Assembly: GCA_001770785.1 (NCBI GenBank)
Contig: MERZ01000159.1
Span: forward strand, 1-6,651
Direction: 5' to 3'
DNA length: 6,651 nt
DNA from: Burkholderiales bacterium RIFCSPHIGHO2_12_FULL_61_11
GTDB lineage: Bacteria > Pseudomonadota > Gammaproteobacteria > Burkholderiales > Burkholderiaceae_C
The position numbers were made by a program, and so were the translations under genes. Under the pieces are notes generated by a model. That model worked only from the letters and a program-made list of their open reading frames with translations. It had not been told where the DNA came from and searched no databases. This document shows, piece after piece, positions 5,977-6,651 of this stretch. Within the stretch, counting starts at the first letter, position 1. Every line of letters begins with the position of its first letter.

Positions 5977-6651
5977 TTGGGAGTAGAACCGGTCATCAGA
6001 CAGACACAGCCTGCCTTGGCGCAACGCCTGGCCGTGAGCGTGGCTGGCGTGTCGATTGAGAACTTCGACCGTGCCGTGACCAACAAGGCCTTTATCTGCC
6101 TTTACGACCTGATCGGCTGCGCGCTCGAATCCGTTGACAAGCCATCCAGCCAGCATGCCATGGCGCTGGCCGTACCTTTGGAGGCTGGTCAGCCAGGTGC
6201 CGCCACCCTCATCGGCGTGCGCCGCGCCTCGTCGTTTGGCGACGCGGCTTTTGTCAACGGTGTGATGGGGCACGGCCTGGTCCGCGAGGACATGCATTCG
6301 GCCAGCGTCAGCCACCTAGGCGTTGCGGTACTCCCAGCAGTGCTGGCGCTGTCGCAGCTGCGTCGCGTCAGCGGCCGCGACCTCCTGGCGGCAATCATCG
6401 CGGGGTACGAAGTAGGTGCAGGCATCGGCCGCGCGCTAATGGACCCGCAGCTTGCCCGCGTTTTTCGTCCCACCGGCATCACCGGCCCCCTCGGCGCAGC
6501 CGCAGCGGGCGCCCGCCTGCTGCGATTGGATGAGGCGCAGACCGCGAGCGCGCTGGCCTTGGCCGCCAACACCACGGGCGGCTTCAACCAATGGGGACAT
6601 ACCGGCGGCAGTGAGATGTATTTTCATCCTGGCTTCGCTGCGCGGAGCGGA
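5977..6651 (+). CDS. MmgE/PrpD-family protein, N-terminal part (3' end outside window)
   Basis: 225 codons are in view and the frame stays open to the window edge; family members are usually about 450 residues. The TTG start is chosen because of the AGGAGA 7 bases upstream and because the product then begins at the usual point, shortly before LAQRLAVSVAGVSIENFDRA. Recognisable family segments are KAFICLYDLIGCALES, FGDAAFVNGVMGHGL (ending near residue 101), the Asp/His stretch REDMHSASVSHLGVAVLPAV that corresponds to the active-site region of cis-aconitate decarboxylase (D105 and H113 are candidates), LAAIIAGYEVGAGIGRAL, and PTGITGPLGAAAAGARLLRL. The usual DFDD-like motif is replaced by VRED. 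Members dehydrate, decarboxylate or epimerise small carboxylic acids in the cytosol. It is divergent from the lactonase operon and is not the same sequence as the remnant at 2946-3446. Confidence 0.9.
   Translation, partial: MGVEPVIRQTQPALAQRLAVSVAGVSIENFDRAVTNKAFICLYDLIGCALESVDKPSSQHAMALAVPLEAGQPGAATLIGVRRASSFGDAAFVNGVMGHGLVREDMHSASVSHLGVAVLPAVLALSQLRRVSGRDLLAAIIAGYEVGAGIGRALMDPQLARVFRPTGITGPLGAAAAGARLLRLDEAQTASALALAANTTGGFNQWGHTGGSEMYFHPGFAARSG

Noticed and set aside
1..6651. CRISPR array, tRNA, rRNA or phage genes
   Set aside because: No spaced direct repeats, no cloverleaf-like segment with a TTCGA-type loop and no rRNA-like blocks were seen on either strand.

Overview
The window looks like an accessory region of a GC-rich betaproteobacterium, probably Burkholderiales and perhaps Comamonadaceae. 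That placement rests on the codon style of the catabolic genes and the type of IS21 element; no marker gene in the window fixes the organism.

Layout. (1) Bases 1-1875 hold the right-hand part of an IS21-family insertion sequence: the 3' part of istA, a complete istB, and a right terminal region with an inverted repeat. (2) Bases 1876-2945, minus strand, hold remnants of a different, less GC-rich transposon. They are two tandem genes for TniQ/TnsD-like target-selection proteins, each damaged. The downstream copy (tniQ-2) is cut by the IS21 element after about 96 codons and carries a one-base indel in a G run. The upstream copy (tniQ-1) has lost its 5' part and appears to carry a one-base indel in an A7 run. 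(3) Bases 2946-3446, minus strand, are a decayed MmgE/PrpD-family gene with an in-frame TAG, an internal deletion, a frameshift and a lost 3' end. It is fused to tniQ-1. (4) Bases 3446-5778, minus strand, are an intact two-gene block: a metallo-beta-lactamase-fold lactonase of the AHL-lactonase type followed by an NAD(P)-dependent aldehyde dehydrogenase. (5) Bases 5779-5976 are a divergent control region with a candidate promoter, a perfect 10-bp palindrome and a 46-codon small ORF. (6) From 5977 to the window end on the plus strand is the N-terminal 225 codons of a second, apparently intact MmgE/PrpD-family gene with a TTG start.

How it fits together. Lactonase, aldehyde dehydrogenase and the first MmgE/PrpD gene were once one operon: the gap is 38 nt, then a TGATG stop/start overlap. 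The divergent second MmgE/PrpD gene probably belongs to the same catabolic module, which would open a lactone or ester-like substrate, oxidise an aldehyde and dehydrate, epimerise or decarboxylate a carboxylic acid. The substrate cannot be read from sequence. The 3' end of the operon was eroded by a deletion that joined it to Tn7/Tn5053-like transposon genes, and an IS21 element later landed in those genes. The most notable points are the nested history of mobile DNA, the tandem tniQ pair, and the unassigned lactonase-ALDH-MmgE/PrpD module.
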